Positions 45,913-55,399 of a DNA stretch of 64,000 nt are shown here, piece after piece. Location: positions 1,674,001 to 1,738,000 of the forward strand of contig NZ_CP102630.1 in assembly GCF_024721605.1 (NCBI RefSeq), written 5' to 3'. This stretch comes from Sphingomicrobium flavum (GTDB taxonomy: Bacteria > Pseudomonadota > Alphaproteobacteria > Sphingomonadales > Sphingomonadaceae). The notes below the pieces were generated by a model. It searched no databases. It was not told the DNA's origin and was given only the letters and a program-made list of their open reading frames with translations. The position numbers and the translations under genes are program-made. The number at the start of each line of letters is the position of its first letter. The first letter of the stretch is position 1.

Positions 45913-47490
45913 TCAGATGTTGATCGTCTTGGGCCGCTTGGCCTTGACCCACAGCGCGACCAGCATTCGCGTGAAGTTCACGGCGGTCCAGACCGAGGTG
46001 ATGATGCCGATCAGCAGCACCACGGCGAACCCGCGAATGGGGCCCGAACCGAAATAGAACATCAGCGCGGCGGCGATGGTATTGGTGATATTGGCGTCGA
46101 AAATCGCGGTCTTGGCTTCGTCATAGCCATGCTCGATCGCATCGACGATCTTGCGCCCGCGTCTCAATTCCTCACGGATGCGCTCGTTGATGAGCACGTT
46201 GGCGTCGACCGCCGCACCGATGGTCAGCACGAAGCCGGCGATCCCCGGCAAGGTCAGCGTGGCGTTGAAGATGGCCATCACCGCCAGGATCAGGAAGGCG
46301 TTGGCGACCAGGGCGGCATTGGCATAGAAGCCGAAGCGGCCATAGGTCATCATCATGTAGATCAGCACCGCCAGCGTGGCGATGATCGAGGCCTTGGCCC
46401 CCTTCTCAATCGAATCCTTCCCGAGCTCACCGGAAATCGAATATTCCTGGATCACGTTCAGTTTCACCGGCAGCTTGCCCGATGACAGGCTGATGGCCAG
46501 CTGGTTGGCGCTTTCCACCGTGAAATTGCCGGTAATCTGGCCGCTGCCGCCCAGGATCGGCGAGATGATCGTCGGCGCCGACAGGACCTGGTTGTCGAGG
46601 ACGATGGCGAACTGCTTGCCGACATTCTGCTGGGTCACCTGGCCAAAGCGCTGGGCGCCCAGGCTGTTGAACTTGAAGGCGATGGCGGGGCGGCTATTCT
46701 CGTCATAGCTCTGGTTCGCACTGATCAGCTGGTCGCCCGACACGATGACACGGCGCTGCAGCGAAATCTGCCCGCCATCGACCATCGGAAAGGTCTCGCA
46801 AAGCGCGTTGAGGACGATCCCGCTCGAACCCTGGTCTTCGCACAACAGGCGAAACTCCAGCCGCGCGGTCTGGCCGATCAGCTCTTTCAATTCCTCGGGA
46901 TTTTCAACGCCCGGCACCTGGACCTCAACCCGGTCGACCCCCTGCGTGCGCACCGTGATTTCCTTGGTGCCGTTGGGGTCGATACGCCGGCGCACGACAT
47001 CGCGCGCCACGGTCACGGCACTCTGCAATGCCTGCTCGTTGCCGCTGTCGGTCGGGGTCATCACGATTTCGGTCGAATTGACGACCCGCACATCCCAGTC
47101 GCGCGCGCCGGTCAGCTGGACCGGCTGGCTCAGGCGGCGCAGCCGTTCGACCGCTGCGTCCAGCCGGGTGGGATCGCTGACCATGAAGCTGACGCGCCCG
47201 CCGCTGGAGGCAATATCGCTGGTCTGGATGCCCTCGTCCTGCATCGCGGTGCGGACTTCTTCGGCCATATTCTGGTAGCGCTGGCGCATCAGATCGGCCG
47301 TATCGGCTTCGAGCAGCAGATAGCTGCCGCCGGCAAGGTCGAGGCCGAGATTGATGGTCGCCTGGGGTAGCGGCTCGGGCCAATAGGCCGCGCGCTGCGC
47401 CGGGGACATCAGGCTGGGGATGGACAGGAAGATCCCGGCCAGGATTACCAGCCAGATACCCAGCACCTTCCCCTTGGAAAAGTCGAGCAT
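45913..47490 (-). CDS. secD: Protein translocase subunit SecD
   Basis: The 525-residue product has an N-terminal helix, then LGLDLAGGSYLLLEAD, and a large periplasmic domain with VRTQGVDRVEVQVPGVENPE. The C-terminal membrane block contains GFVLTIGAAVDANVLINERI and REELRRGRKIVDAIEHGYDE. Its ATG overlaps the yajC stop by one base. yajC-secD-secF form one operon. Confidence 0.97.
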   Translation of the reverse strand: MLDFSKGKVLGIWLVILAGIFLSIPSLMSPAQRAAYWPEPLPQATINLGLDLAGGSYLLLEADTADLMRQRYQNMAEEVRTAMQDEGIQTSDIASSGGRVSFMVSDPTRLDAAVERLRRLSQPVQLTGARDWDVRVVNSTEIVMTPTDSGNEQALQSAVTVARDVVRRRIDPNGTKEITVRTQGVDRVEVQVPGVENPEELKELIGQTARLEFRLLCEDQGSSGIVLNALCETFPMVDGGQISLQRRVIVSGDQLISANQSYDENSRPAIAFKFNSLGAQRFGQVTQQNVGKQFAIVLDNQVLSAPTIISPILGGSGQITGNFTVESANQLAISLSSGKLPVKLNVIQEYSISGELGKDSIEKGAKASIIATLAVLIYMMMTYGRFGFYANAALVANAFLILAVMAIFNATLTLPGIAGFVLTIGAAVDANVLINERIREELRRGRKIVDAIEHGYDEAKTAIFDANITNTIAAALMFYFGSGPIRGFAVVLLIGIITSVWTAVNFTRMLVALWVKAKRPKTINI

Positions 47491-47831
47491 TAGTCGTTGG
47501 CCGGCTTGGCGGTCTTGGGATCGATCACGCCCGACAGCGTGGATTTGAGCGCCATGACCCGCACACCATTGGCAATTTCGATTTCGACCTCGTCGTCGGT
47601 GACCTTGGTGATCTTGCCGATCAGCCCGCCGCCGGTGACGACCTTGTCATTCTTCTTGACCGCATTGATGGTCGCCTGATGCTCCTTCATGCGCTTCTGC
47701 TGCGGACGGATCAGCAGGAACCAGAAGATCACGAAGATCAGCAGCAGCGGGAACATCTGCACGAAGAAGCTTGCCCCTGCAGAAGGCGCCGCAGCGCCAA
47801 GCGTCAGGGCGATAAGGGTCGAAAGGGTCAT
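47490..47831 (-). CDS. yajC: Preprotein translocase subunit YajC
   Basis: This 113-residue protein has one membrane helix (FFVQMFPLLLIFVIFWFLLI), then the family signature RPQQKRMKEHQATINAVKKN and DKVVTGGGLIGKI. YajC accompanies SecDF in the translocase. The start at 47831 follows an AAAGAG site; the frame is open upstream but runs through unlikely sequence. Confidence 0.95.
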   Translation of the reverse strand: MTLSTLIALTLGAAAPSAGASFFVQMFPLLLIFVIFWFLLIRPQQKRMKEHQATINAVKKNDKVVTGGGLIGKITKVTDDEVEIEIANGVRVMALKSTLSGVIDPKTAKPAND

Positions 47832-48005
47832 GAAAATCTCTTTGCTCTGGCCCCTCGCGCATGGGCGCGATGGCATGTCCGTATCTATCGGGCCGAGCGC
47901 CTATCACGCCCACCCCCGCTCTTACAAGCATCTGGTGCTTGCATGCACGGCGTTCAATGGCTAGAGGCGCAGCCCTGCCCGGACACCCATAAGTCCGGTC
48001 ACGGT

Positions 48006-48085
<80 letters not shown>

Positions 48086-48174
48086 TTTCCGCCTCGCAAG
48101 AAATAACCGCCCACCGGGCGGAGCGGGAACGGTTGGCGCTTTTATCCGACGCTGATTTCTGACAGGCTCGCCGC

Positions 48175-48870
48175 ATGGCCCGCCGCAAGACTTCCCCCAC
48201 CCGCAAGCTCGTGTGGCGCAGCCTGCTCGTGCTGCTGGCGATTCCCTTGATCTACCTTCTGTTCGCCGGCATCGGCTCGCTCATCCCCATGAACAGCGAC
48301 TGGGAGGAGCCCGACGAAGGCGTCACCATCTATATCGCCAATAATGGCGTGCATCTGGATTTGGTCGTGCCAACACGCGTGCAGGGACTCGACTGGTCCA
48401 AGGACTTCCTGCCCACCGACATCGGCAATCCCGCTGCCTTCGGGTCGGACTGGGTCATGATCGGCGCGGGCGACAAGGCGGTCTATCTCGACACCCCCAC
48501 CTGGGGCGACCTGACCGTAAAGACCGCCTTCAACGCCGCCACGCAGGGCGACCGCGTGATGCATGTCCAGTGGGTCACCAACCCCCAAGGCTGGACCCAG
48601 GCCGAACTGCGCCTGCGCCCAGAGGAATATCGCCGCCTCTACGCCGCGATGCGCTCCACTTTCAGCCTGTCCGACGGCAAGCCCGTCCAGCTCGATCATC
48701 CGGGCTATTTCGGCAGCGATGCCTTTTATGAAGGGCTGGGCAGTTTCACGCTCACCAACACCTGCAACCAGTGGGTCGCCAGCCGCCTGCGCATCGCGGG
48801 CGTGGAAACCAGCCTGTGGAGCCCGCTCGCCCAGGGCCTCCCCTGGCGCTACCGAACTCCTCCCCGCTAG
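48175..48870 (+). CDS. DUF2459 (TIGR02117) membrane-anchored protein
   Basis: This 231-residue protein has one N-terminal membrane helix ([20 protein letters not shown]). The family motifs are [15 protein letters not shown], then [19 protein letters not shown], and [17 protein letters not shown]. The protein is probably anchored in the inner membrane facing the periplasm; its function is unknown. The conserved Cys in TCNQW recalls papain-like NlpC/P60 relatives, but this is speculation. The last residues (RYRTPPR) are encoded by the start of a palindromic repeat cluster, which also supplies the stop. Confidence 0.85.
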   Translation: MARRKTSPTRKLVWRSLLVLLAIPLIYLLFAGIGSLIPMNSDWEEPDEGVTIYIANNGVHLDLVVPTRVQGLDWSKDFLPTDIGNPAAFGSDWVMIGAGDKAVYLDTPTWGDLTVKTAFNAATQGDRVMHVQWVTNPQGWTQAELRLRPEEYRRLYAAMRSTFSLSDGKPVQLDHPGYFGSDAFYEGLGSFTLTNTCNQWVASRLRIAGVETSLWSPLAQGLPWRYRTPPR

Positions 48871-48972
48871 CGGGGAGGGGCACCATCCGCAGGATGGTGG
48901 AGGGGGCTAAGAGACTGCCATCACCGCCCCTCCACCGCCTATCGGCGGTCCCCCTCCCCATCAATGGGGAGG
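48859..48972. repeat. Cluster of palindromic units between DUF2459 gene and hslU
   Basis: About 114 bp are built from several hairpins: a perfect 20-bp palindrome at 48859-48878 (CCTCCCCGCT and its complement), an ACCATCC/GGATGGT hairpin, an ACCGCC/GGCGGT hairpin, and a final CTCCCC/GGGGAG hairpin. The pieces GGAGGGGGC and GCCCCTCC pair across the middle. It resembles BIME-like intergenic repeats and may also end transcription of both converging genes. Confidence 0.85.
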
Positions 48973-48973
48973 A

Positions 48974-50308
48974 TTAGAGCACGTAGCGCGACAGGTCGGT
49001 ATTGCCGGCGATGCCCGACAATTGCTGCTCGACGAAGGCCGCATCCACCTTCACCGTCTCGCCGGCCCGATCCTCTGCCTCGAAGCTGATATCCTCGAGC
49101 AGCTTTTCCATCACCGTCTGCAAGCGCCGCGCGCCGATATTCTCGACCGTTTCATTCACCTCGGCGGCGATGCGCGCCAGCGCCTCTATCCCCTCATCGG
49201 TGAATTCCACGGCGACATCCTCGGTGCCCAGCAGCGCGCGATACTGATCGGTCAGGCTGGCGCGCGTATCCTTGAGGATGGCAACAAAGTCTTCCTGCGT
49301 CAGCGCGCGGAGCTCCACGCGGATCGGCAGGCGCCCCTGCAATTCGGGCAGCATGTCCGATGGCTTGGCGACGTGAAACGCGCCCGAGGCAATGAACAGG
49401 ATATGGTCGGTCTTCAATGGCCCATATTTGGTCGACACCGTCGTGCCCTCGATCAGCGGCAACAGGTCGCGCTGCACGCCCTCGCGGCTCACCGACCCGC
49501 CGCGCACATCGCTCACCGCAATCTTGTCGATCTCGTCGAGGAAAACGATGCCATTGGCCTCGGCATCCTCCAGCGCGACGCGGTTCACATCATCCATGTC
49601 GAGGCGCTTGTCGGCCTCTTCCTCGACCAGCCGGTCGAATGCCGCGCGCACCTTCAGCTTACGCTTCTTCTTGGGCGCACCGCCGCCCAGCTTGCTCATC
49701 ATGTCGGACAGGTTGATCATGCCGATCCCGCCCTGCCCGTTCATGTCGAAAGGCATGGAGGGTGCTTCGGTCACCTCGATCTCGACTTCGGCGCTGTCCA
49801 ATGCGCCTTCTTCCAGCCGCCGCAAGAAGCTCTGCCGCGTCGCTTCGCTCGATCCCTTGCCCGTCAGCGCGTCGAGCAATTGCTCGATCGCCGCTTCCTC
49901 TGCCGCCGCGCGCACCTTTTCGCGCCGCCGGTCACGCTCAAGCCGCACCGCTTCCTCCACCAGGTCGCGGGCGATCTGCTCCACATCGCGGCCGACATAG
50001 CCAACCTCGGTGAACTTGGTCGCCTCGATCTTGACGAAGGGCGCATCGGCAAGCTTGGCCAGCCGCCTTGAAATCTCGGTCTTGCCGCAACCGGTCGGCC
50101 CGATCATCAGGATATTCTTGGGCGTGACCTCGGCCTTCAACTCATCCGAAAGCTGCTGGCGGCGCCAACGGTTGCGCAGCGCCACGGCCACCGCCTTCTT
50201 GGCGTCCTTCTGGCCGATAATATGTTCATCCAATGCGGCCACGATGGCCTTGGGCGTCAACGGGTCAGATCCTTCGCGGACCATCTGGAAATTCTGGTTC
50301 ATGGCCAA
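48974..50308 (-). CDS. hslU: ATP-dependent protease ATPase subunit HslU
   Basis: HslU is the AAA+ unfoldase that feeds the HslV peptidase. The 444-residue product has [20 protein letters not shown], Walker [18 protein letters not shown], the pore motif [16 protein letters not shown], and the inserted I-domain (about residues 110-230). Walker B is [14 protein letters not shown], and the C terminus ends in SRYVL, whose tail docks into HslV. The start may be 50308 or two codons later. Unusually, one gene separates it from hslV. Confidence 0.96.
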   Translation of the reverse strand: MAMNQNFQMVREGSDPLTPKAIVAALDEHIIGQKDAKKAVAVALRNRWRRQQLSDELKAEVTPKNILMIGPTGCGKTEISRRLAKLADAPFVKIEATKFTEVGYVGRDVEQIARDLVEEAVRLERDRRREKVRAAAEEAAIEQLLDALTGKGSSEATRQSFLRRLEEGALDSAEVEIEVTEAPSMPFDMNGQGGIGMINLSDMMSKLGGGAPKKKRKLKVRAAFDRLVEEEADKRLDMDDVNRVALEDAEANGIVFLDEIDKIAVSDVRGGSVSREGVQRDLLPLIEGTTVSTKYGPLKTDHILFIASGAFHVAKPSDMLPELQGRLPIRVELRALTQEDFVAILKDTRASLTDQYRALLGTEDVAVEFTDEGIEALARIAAEVNETVENIGARRLQTVMEKLLEDISFEAEDRAGETVKVDAAFVEQQLSGIAGNTDLSRYVL

Positions 50309-50333
50309 AAGGTGGGGAGCCCCCCTGCCCGCT

Positions 50334-51419
50334 TCAAGCCGAGCAGCTATCCGCGTTCAAGCGCTGGTGCGAGGCGAGGATCGAGGCGATTGCGCGCACC
50401 GTCGGCTCGGCGCGCTCCGCCCCGCGCTCGAACGTCCCGCCAAGGATGATGCCGTCGGCGCGCGGGAACATGTAGCCCGCGCTCAGCGAATAGGCATAAT
50501 CGATCGCCGGATCGGGCGGCAGGATGGCAAGCTGCCCGCGCATCGGCACCAGCCCCGCATCGCCGACCAGTTCGCGCGCGCCCAGCCCCGTGCAGTTGAA
50601 CACCAGCCGTTCCTCCAGCGCCGCCATCTCCTCGCGCCCCGAAAGCTTGCGCACCCTGATCTTTCCGCCCGCCGCCAGCACATCCGCCATCAGCTGCGAC
50701 AGGTAACGCGGCGTCTCCACATACATGGTGCGATAGCGCTGCATGTCGGGCAGCGGGAAGGGATTGTCCGCCCCGCGCACCTCGGCAAAGTCGGGATAAT
50801 AAGGCATCATCCATTCGGGCGGCCGCCGCCCCGATTGCTGGTAGGTGTCATGCCAGGCAATGCCATATTTGACCGGATCGAGCGCAGAAAAGCGCTGCCA
50901 GCTGATCGCCATCGCCGCGCGATATTGGGCACGCCAGCCATCGCTGACCGCGCCGCCGCGATAATGGCTGGCCGGATGGATCTGCCCGCCCGCAACCCAG
51001 CTGGTCGTCGCCTCGGGCAGCTTGTCGGTATAGATGGTGACCGCGATGCCCCGCTCCTGCAGCAGCCGCGCGGTCGTCAGCCCCATCACGCCTGCGCCCA
51101 GCACCGCCGCCGCACTGCGCAGCGCGATACTGCCCAGATCGACCGCCAGTTCGGACGATCCCCAGCTCAGCGTAATCCCCGCCCCGCCATGCCCGTAATT
51201 ATGGACCAGCAACTGCCCTTCGCCCAACGGCTCGGAGGCCACGACAAAGCCCGCCTCGCGGTAAGGCCGCAGCCCCGCCACCGTGCGCAGCACCCGGTCG
51301 GGCCGCACGTCGAGGCGCGGCAGGCACAGCATCTGCCGCACCGGCGCGCGCGGCACCGTGGCGCAGCCGGCCACCAGGCCAGCCGATAAGGAGGTTGCGA
51401 TAAAGGCGCGGCGATCCAT
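50334..51419 (-). CDS. FAD-dependent oxidoreductase (D-amino-acid-oxidase-like) with Tat/lipoprotein signal
   Basis: The 361-residue product starts [20 protein letters not shown]. It contains a Tat-like Arg-Arg-x-Phe and a lipobox (VAGC), so it may be exported folded with its flavin and lipidated. The FAD-binding motif is [17 protein letters not shown] at about residues 105-120. Further DAO-like pieces are [29 protein letters not shown] and [11 protein letters not shown] near the C terminus. The substrate is unknown, with a D-amino acid or related amine likely. It lies between hslV and hslU in the same direction. Confidence 0.87.
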   Translation of the reverse strand: MDRRAFIATSLSAGLVAGCATVPRAPVRQMLCLPRLDVRPDRVLRTVAGLRPYREAGFVVASEPLGEGQLLVHNYGHGGAGITLSWGSSELAVDLGSIALRSAAAVLGAGVMGLTTARLLQERGIAVTIYTDKLPEATTSWVAGGQIHPASHYRGGAVSDGWRAQYRAAMAISWQRFSALDPVKYGIAWHDTYQQSGRRPPEWMMPYYPDFAEVRGADNPFPLPDMQRYRTMYVETPRYLSQLMADVLAAGGKIRVRKLSGREEMAALEERLVFNCTGLGARELVGDAGLVPMRGQLAILPPDPAIDYAYSLSAGYMFPRADGIILGGTFERGAERAEPTVRAIASILASHQRLNADSCSA

Positions 51420-51434
51420 GCCGCAAAGGCTAGA

Positions 51435-51977
51435 CTAAACCGTCTCGATCGTCAGCCGGTCATTGGTGAAGACGCAGACTTCAGCGGCGATTCCCATCGC
51501 CCGCTTGGCCAGCACTTCGGGATCATCCTCATATTCATCGAGCGCGCGCGCCGCGGCCAGCGCATAATTGCCGCCCGAACCAATCGCGGTGATCCCGCCT
51601 TCGGGTTCCAGCACATCGCCATTGCCGGTGATGACCAGCAGGCTGTCCTTGTCGGCCACGATCATCATGGCTTCCAAATTGCGCAGATATTTGTCGGTCC
51701 GCCAATCCTTGGCCAGCTCGACCGCGGCGCGCAGCAATTTGCCCGAATGCGCCTCCAGCTTGGTCTCCAGCCGTTCGAACAGGGTGAAGGCATCCGCCGT
51801 CGCGCCCGCAAAGCCGCCGATCACCTTGCCATCCTTGCCAAGGCGGCGGACCTTGGTGGCGTTCGGCTTGATCACCGTATTGCCAAGGCTGACCTGCCCG
51901 TCACCGGCAATAACGGTCCTGCCCTTCTTCTTGACCCCGAGGATCGTCGTTCCGTGAAACTGTTCCATTGCGCCCAT
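51435..51977 (-). CDS. hslV: ATP-dependent protease peptidase subunit HslV
   Basis: HslV is the proteasome-like threonine peptidase of the HslUV complex. The 180-residue product begins [15 protein letters not shown], with the catalytic N-terminal threonine exposed after removal of a short propeptide before [20 protein letters not shown] and [20 protein letters not shown] are the family core, and [13 protein letters not shown] lies near the C terminus. ATG 51968 is an alternative start. It is two positions upstream of hslU in the same direction. Confidence 0.96.
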   Translation of the reverse strand: MGAMEQFHGTTILGVKKKGRTVIAGDGQVSLGNTVIKPNATKVRRLGKDGKVIGGFAGATADAFTLFERLETKLEAHSGKLLRAAVELAKDWRTDKYLRNLEAMMIVADKDSLLVITGNGDVLEPEGGITAIGSGGNYALAAARALDEYEDDPEVLAKRAMGIAAEVCVFTNDRLTIETV

Positions 51978-52004
51978 GTGGGGAACGGAAGTGACGCGCG
52001 CAAG

Positions 52005-52919
52005 TCAGACCAGCCGCCGCCTCAAAAAGTCCACCACATCCTCCAGCACCGGAGTGTCCTTGCGAAACAGCGGGCTGAAGCTTTTGACGAGGTCGCTATG
52101 GCTGGCGCCCTGGTAGATTTTCAGCTCCGCCGCGCCGCCCGCCTCGCTGATCGCACGCGCCAGTTGCTGCGAATTGCGCGCGCGCACCGTAATGTCGCTG
52201 CGCCCGTGCAGCAGCAGCATGGGCGGGCCGTCGCCCCGCGCATAGGTGATGGGCTGCGTCTCTTCAGGCCGCGGCCACTCGCCCATCGCCGCGATCGGGC
52301 GCGGATCCTTGAAAGGCAGGAAGTTGGTGGGCGCCGATAGCAGCACCGCAGCGCGGATCACCTGCTCGCTCAGCCCCACATCGCGCAGATAGCGCCGATC
52401 CAGCGCCAGCAGCCCGGCCAGATGCCCGCCCGCGCTATGCCCGGCCACCGCAATGCGATCGGGATCGCCGCCAAAGCCGGTGACATGGCTGCGCAGCCAT
52501 TTCATCGCCAGCGCGCCATCCTCGACAAAGGCCGGGAATTGGTGCTGCGGCGCCAAGCGGTAATCGGCCAGCACTGCCAGGAAACCCGCCGCCGCCAGCG
52601 CCCGACCGACAAAGGCATATTCGGTGCGATCGCCCGTCACCCAGCCGCCGCCATAGAAAAACAGCACGACCGGCAACGGCCCCTCATGATCCTCCTTGGG
52701 CGCCCAGATATCCAGCCGCTGGCGCGGGTCGGGCCCATAGGCCGCGCCCGCCACCATATGGCGCATCTTGTCGCCCTTCATGCGGCTGCCGAAATCGAGC
52801 AGCGAGACCGGCGACAGGCCGATCCGCTCCAGCCCCCAGACCAGCTTTTCCCCGCCAATGCGCGCGCGCCGTGCGGCCCGTTTCGCCTTGCGGGTCACCT
52901 GCTGTCTGCGGGTCAGCAC
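52005..52919 (-). CDS. Alpha/beta-hydrolase, carboxylesterase of the HSL type
   Basis: The 304-residue product has the oxyanion motif VVLFFYGGGWVTGD (Tyr replaces the His of the usual HGGG), the nucleophile elbow GHSAGGHLAGLLALD, the Asp segment PPMLLLHGRSDITVRA, and the His segment YQGASHSDLVKSF. The N-terminal stretch is strongly basic. It is probably a short-chain esterase; the substrate is unknown. Its start abuts the stop of the holin gene (1-base overlap). Confidence 0.88.
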   Translation of the reverse strand: MLTRRQQVTRKAKRAARRARIGGEKLVWGLERIGLSPVSLLDFGSRMKGDKMRHMVAGAAYGPDPRQRLDIWAPKEDHEGPLPVVLFFYGGGWVTGDRTEYAFVGRALAAAGFLAVLADYRLAPQHQFPAFVEDGALAMKWLRSHVTGFGGDPDRIAVAGHSAGGHLAGLLALDRRYLRDVGLSEQVIRAAVLLSAPTNFLPFKDPRPIAAMGEWPRPEETQPITYARGDGPPMLLLHGRSDITVRARNSQQLARAISEAGGAAELKIYQGASHSDLVKSFSPLFRKDTPVLEDVVDFLRRRLV

Positions 52920-53332
52920 TAGCGTTCCACTCCCTTCACCTTGCCATAGGTCCGCGCGGCCGTGTAGCCGAGATAGCCCGTTCCGAAGAGGGCATATAGG
53001 CTTTCAGGGATTCCGCGCAAATAGGCCGTCATCCCGGTCGAAATGCCCAGCGCCACTTCGGGCTCGAACGCCGCGATGAAGCCCATCGGGATGGCGAACA
53101 GGATCAGCGTGTACATCACATACATGAAGCTGGGCCGCGCCCGGCTGGTCCAGGGATCGGCGGACTGCGCCTCGGCGATGATCGCGGAAAGTTGCAGGTT
53201 CAGCTCTTCCAGTTCCTGCCGACCCTGCATCTCGATCAGCTCCAGCTTGGCGTGGTTGCGCGCTTCCTTGTCGGGGATCAATTTGTCCAGCAGCTTGGAT
53301 ACCGGCCCGATCAGTGCGTCAATGATGCCCAT
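52919..53332 (-). CDS. Holin-family membrane protein (3TM type)
   Basis: This 137-residue protein has a charged, helical N terminus (LIPDKEARNHAKLELIEMQG). Two or three membrane segments follow (MYVMYTLILFAIPMGFIAAF and ESLYALFGTGYLGYTAARTY), and the family motif SRARPSFMYVMY lies between. This matches the Holin_3TM family, which makes the membrane holes that release endolysins in phages and gene transfer agents. It is preceded by the GH108 endolysin gene in the same direction, the classical lysis pair. Confidence 0.85.
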   Translation of the reverse strand: MGIIDALIGPVSKLLDKLIPDKEARNHAKLELIEMQGRQELEELNLQLSAIIAEAQSADPWTSRARPSFMYVMYTLILFAIPMGFIAAFEPEVALGISTGMTAYLRGIPESLYALFGTGYLGYTAARTYGKVKGVER

Positions 53333-53376
53333 ATAATCTCCTCTTCTCGATTTTTCGTCACAATTGGTGCGGGGTG

Positions 53377-53967
53377 TCAGCCGAGCTGCCCCAGCCGGTT
53401 GGCCAGCCAGCCATAAAGGAAGGCCTCATTGGCCGGTCGCCGCTCGGCGAGGCGCAGATAGCGCTCGCCCTGCAAGGCCTCGAGCGCGCGCAGCAGCACC
53501 GTCTCCCCGCCCTGCCGGCCGCGCACCGCCAGATACGCATCGAGCGCTGCCAGCGTCTTGGGACCCACCTTCCCGTCGGGCGTCAGGTCGTCATAATCCT
53601 TGCCGTTGCGATTGAGCGCGGTCAGCGCGCGCTGCAGAAAGGTCACCGCCACCGCCGGGCCCATATTGACCCCGGTGTCGAACAGCTCGGCGGCAATGCG
53701 CGGCAGCCGCAGGGCGATGTCGTCAAATTTGGGCCGCAGCCAGAACAGCCGCTTGTAAATGTCGACCGCCTCGCCGCGCGGGAAGACTCGCATCGCGCCC
53801 ACATAGCCATGCTGGCGCGCCACCGCCTCGGTAATGCCGAACCGCGTCGGCCCGCCGCGATCGGCGGGATGGTCGACATAGCCCCCCTCGCGCTCGATCA
53901 CTGCCTCGACCAGTCCCTGCGCCAACACATCGCCCGTCGGCTCTTCACCCATATCCTGCCTTGTCAC
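53377..53967 (-). CDS. GH108 endolysin (N-acetylmuramidase) with peptidoglycan-binding domain
   Basis: The 196-residue product has the GH108 motif EREGGYVDHPADRGGPTRFG, with the catalytic glutamate. RLFWLRPKFDDI and AELFDTGVNMGPAVAVTFL follow, and then a C-terminal peptidoglycan-binding region (DLTPDGKVGPKTLAALDAYL). No signal peptide is visible, so export would depend on the neighbouring holin. The start is a GTG with GGGAGG five bases upstream, preferred over the internal ATG at 53952. The role, prophage remnant or gene-transfer-agent lysis, is not settled. Confidence 0.9.
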   Translation of the reverse strand: MTRQDMGEEPTGDVLAQGLVEAVIEREGGYVDHPADRGGPTRFGITEAVARQHGYVGAMRVFPRGEAVDIYKRLFWLRPKFDDIALRLPRIAAELFDTGVNMGPAVAVTFLQRALTALNRNGKDYDDLTPDGKVGPKTLAALDAYLAVRGRQGGETVLLRALEALQGERYLRLAERRPANEAFLYGWLANRLGQLG

Positions 53968-54001
53968 ATTTGCCTCCCACTCCCCCGAGTCGTCGCAGTG
54001 C

Positions 54002-54048
54002 TAACCTATATGGTTATCTGTAGGACAGCGTTTTTTACCGATCAGTAA
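54002..54048. promoter_or_regulatory. Two palindromes in the divergent gap between endolysin and M20 peptidase genes
   Basis: One is TAACC-tatat-GGTTA (54002-54016), a perfect 5-bp inverted repeat. The other is TTACCGATCAGTAA (54035-54048), palindromic at 12 of 14 positions. Both lie in the 118-bp gap between divergent genes, a normal place for operators. The binding protein is unknown. Confidence 0.45.
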
Positions 54049-54085
54049 GATTGCGGTCCGGCGCGCTTGCTTCTAGCTTTCTGCC

Positions 54086-55399
54086 ATGACCCTGCGCCTC
54101 CTCCTCGCGCTCAGCGCGCTTCTTTTCGCTCTCCCCGCCGCCGCCCAATTATCCGCGCCCGAACAGCGCATGATCGATACGGTCGCGGCCGAACAGCAGC
54201 GCACGCTCGACCTGCTCGAAAGGCTGGTCGAGCAGAATAGCGGCACCATGAACCATGAGGGCGTGCGCGAAGTCGGCCGCATCATGGCCGCCGAGTTCGA
54301 GGCAATCGGCTTTACGACCCAATGGGTCGAAGCCCCTGGCACCGACCGCGCCGGCCACCTCGTCGCCCGCCATGAAGGCAGCGCCACCGGCCAGCGCCTC
54401 CTCCTCATCGGCCATCTCGATACCGTCTTCGAGCCCGACAGCCCCTTCCAGTCCTTCACCATCGAAGGCGACAAGGCGATTGGCCCTGGCGTCGGCGACA
54501 ATAAGGGCGGCATCACCGTCATGATCGCCGCGCTGCGCGCCATGCAGGCCGCCGGAACGCTCGCCGATGCCAACATCATCGCCGTCCTGACCGGCGATGA
54601 GGAAGATGCGGGCGAACCCGTCGCCGCTGCCCGCGCCGTGCTGGTCGCCGCCGCCGAGGTCAGCGACATCGCGCTCGATTATGAAGGCCTATCGCGCGGC
54701 GACGATGGTGAGGATATGGGCAGCATCGCGCGGCGTTCCTCCTCCGCCTGGACGCTCGAGGTGCGCGCCGACAGCGGTCATTCGAGCGGCGTCTTCTCCG
54801 AAGCCCGCGGCTATGGCGCCATCTTCGAGGCTGCGCGCATCATCGATGAATATCGCCGCGTCCTGCGCCTCGCCGAACCCGAGCTGACCTTCAATGTCGG
54901 CCTCATCGCTGGCGGCGAGGAAGCGGCGCTGGACACCGACAAGATCCGCGCCACTGCCCGCGGCAAGACCAACATCATCGCCCCCATCGCGCTGGCGCGC
55001 GGCGATCTGCGCGCCATCGACCAGGGTCAGATCGACCGCACCATCGCACGCATGCAGGCCATCACCGCCCAGTCGCTGCCCGGCACCAGCGCAAGCCTCA
55101 GCTTTGATCCGGTCACCTATCCGCCGATGGCGCCGACCGCCGCCAACCAGGCGCTGCTCGACCGGCTGAACATGGTCAATGCCGATCTCGGCCTCGCCGC
55201 CATGGCCCCGCTCGACCCGATGAAGCGCGGCGCCGCCGATATCAGCTTCGTCGCCCACCTGGTCCCCGGCATCAATGGCATGGGCGCGCTGGGCGAAGGC
55301 AGCCATGCGCCGGGCGAGAGCGTGGATATCCCCGCCCTGTGGCGGCAGGCCAATCGCGCTGCCATCCTGATGACCCGGCTGACCGCCGAGCCGCGCTAG
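54086..55399 (+). CDS. Secreted M20-family metallopeptidase (glutamate carboxypeptidase-like)
   Basis: The 437-residue product has a signal peptide (MTLRLLLALSALLFALPAAA). The M20 metal ligands are the His-x-Asp of LLLIGHLDTVFEP, the Asp of IGPGVGDNKGGITVM, the catalytic Glu and ligand Glu of LTGDEEDAGEP, and His late in the chain (VAHLVPGINGMGALGEGSHA). A lid/dimerisation domain (about residues 205-330) includes SGHSSGVFSEARGYGAIFEA. It resembles carboxypeptidase G2-type enzymes. The substrate is unknown. It converges with the gene at 55396, overlapping by 4 bp. Confidence 0.9.
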   Translation: MTLRLLLALSALLFALPAAAQLSAPEQRMIDTVAAEQQRTLDLLERLVEQNSGTMNHEGVREVGRIMAAEFEAIGFTTQWVEAPGTDRAGHLVARHEGSATGQRLLLIGHLDTVFEPDSPFQSFTIEGDKAIGPGVGDNKGGITVMIAALRAMQAAGTLADANIIAVLTGDEEDAGEPVAAARAVLVAAAEVSDIALDYEGLSRGDDGEDMGSIARRSSSAWTLEVRADSGHSSGVFSEARGYGAIFEAARIIDEYRRVLRLAEPELTFNVGLIAGGEEAALDTDKIRATARGKTNIIAPIALARGDLRAIDQGQIDRTIARMQAITAQSLPGTSASLSFDPVTYPPMAPTAANQALLDRLNMVNADLGLAAMAPLDPMKRGAADISFVAHLVPGINGMGALGEGSHAPGESVDIPALWRQANRAAILMTRLTAEPR

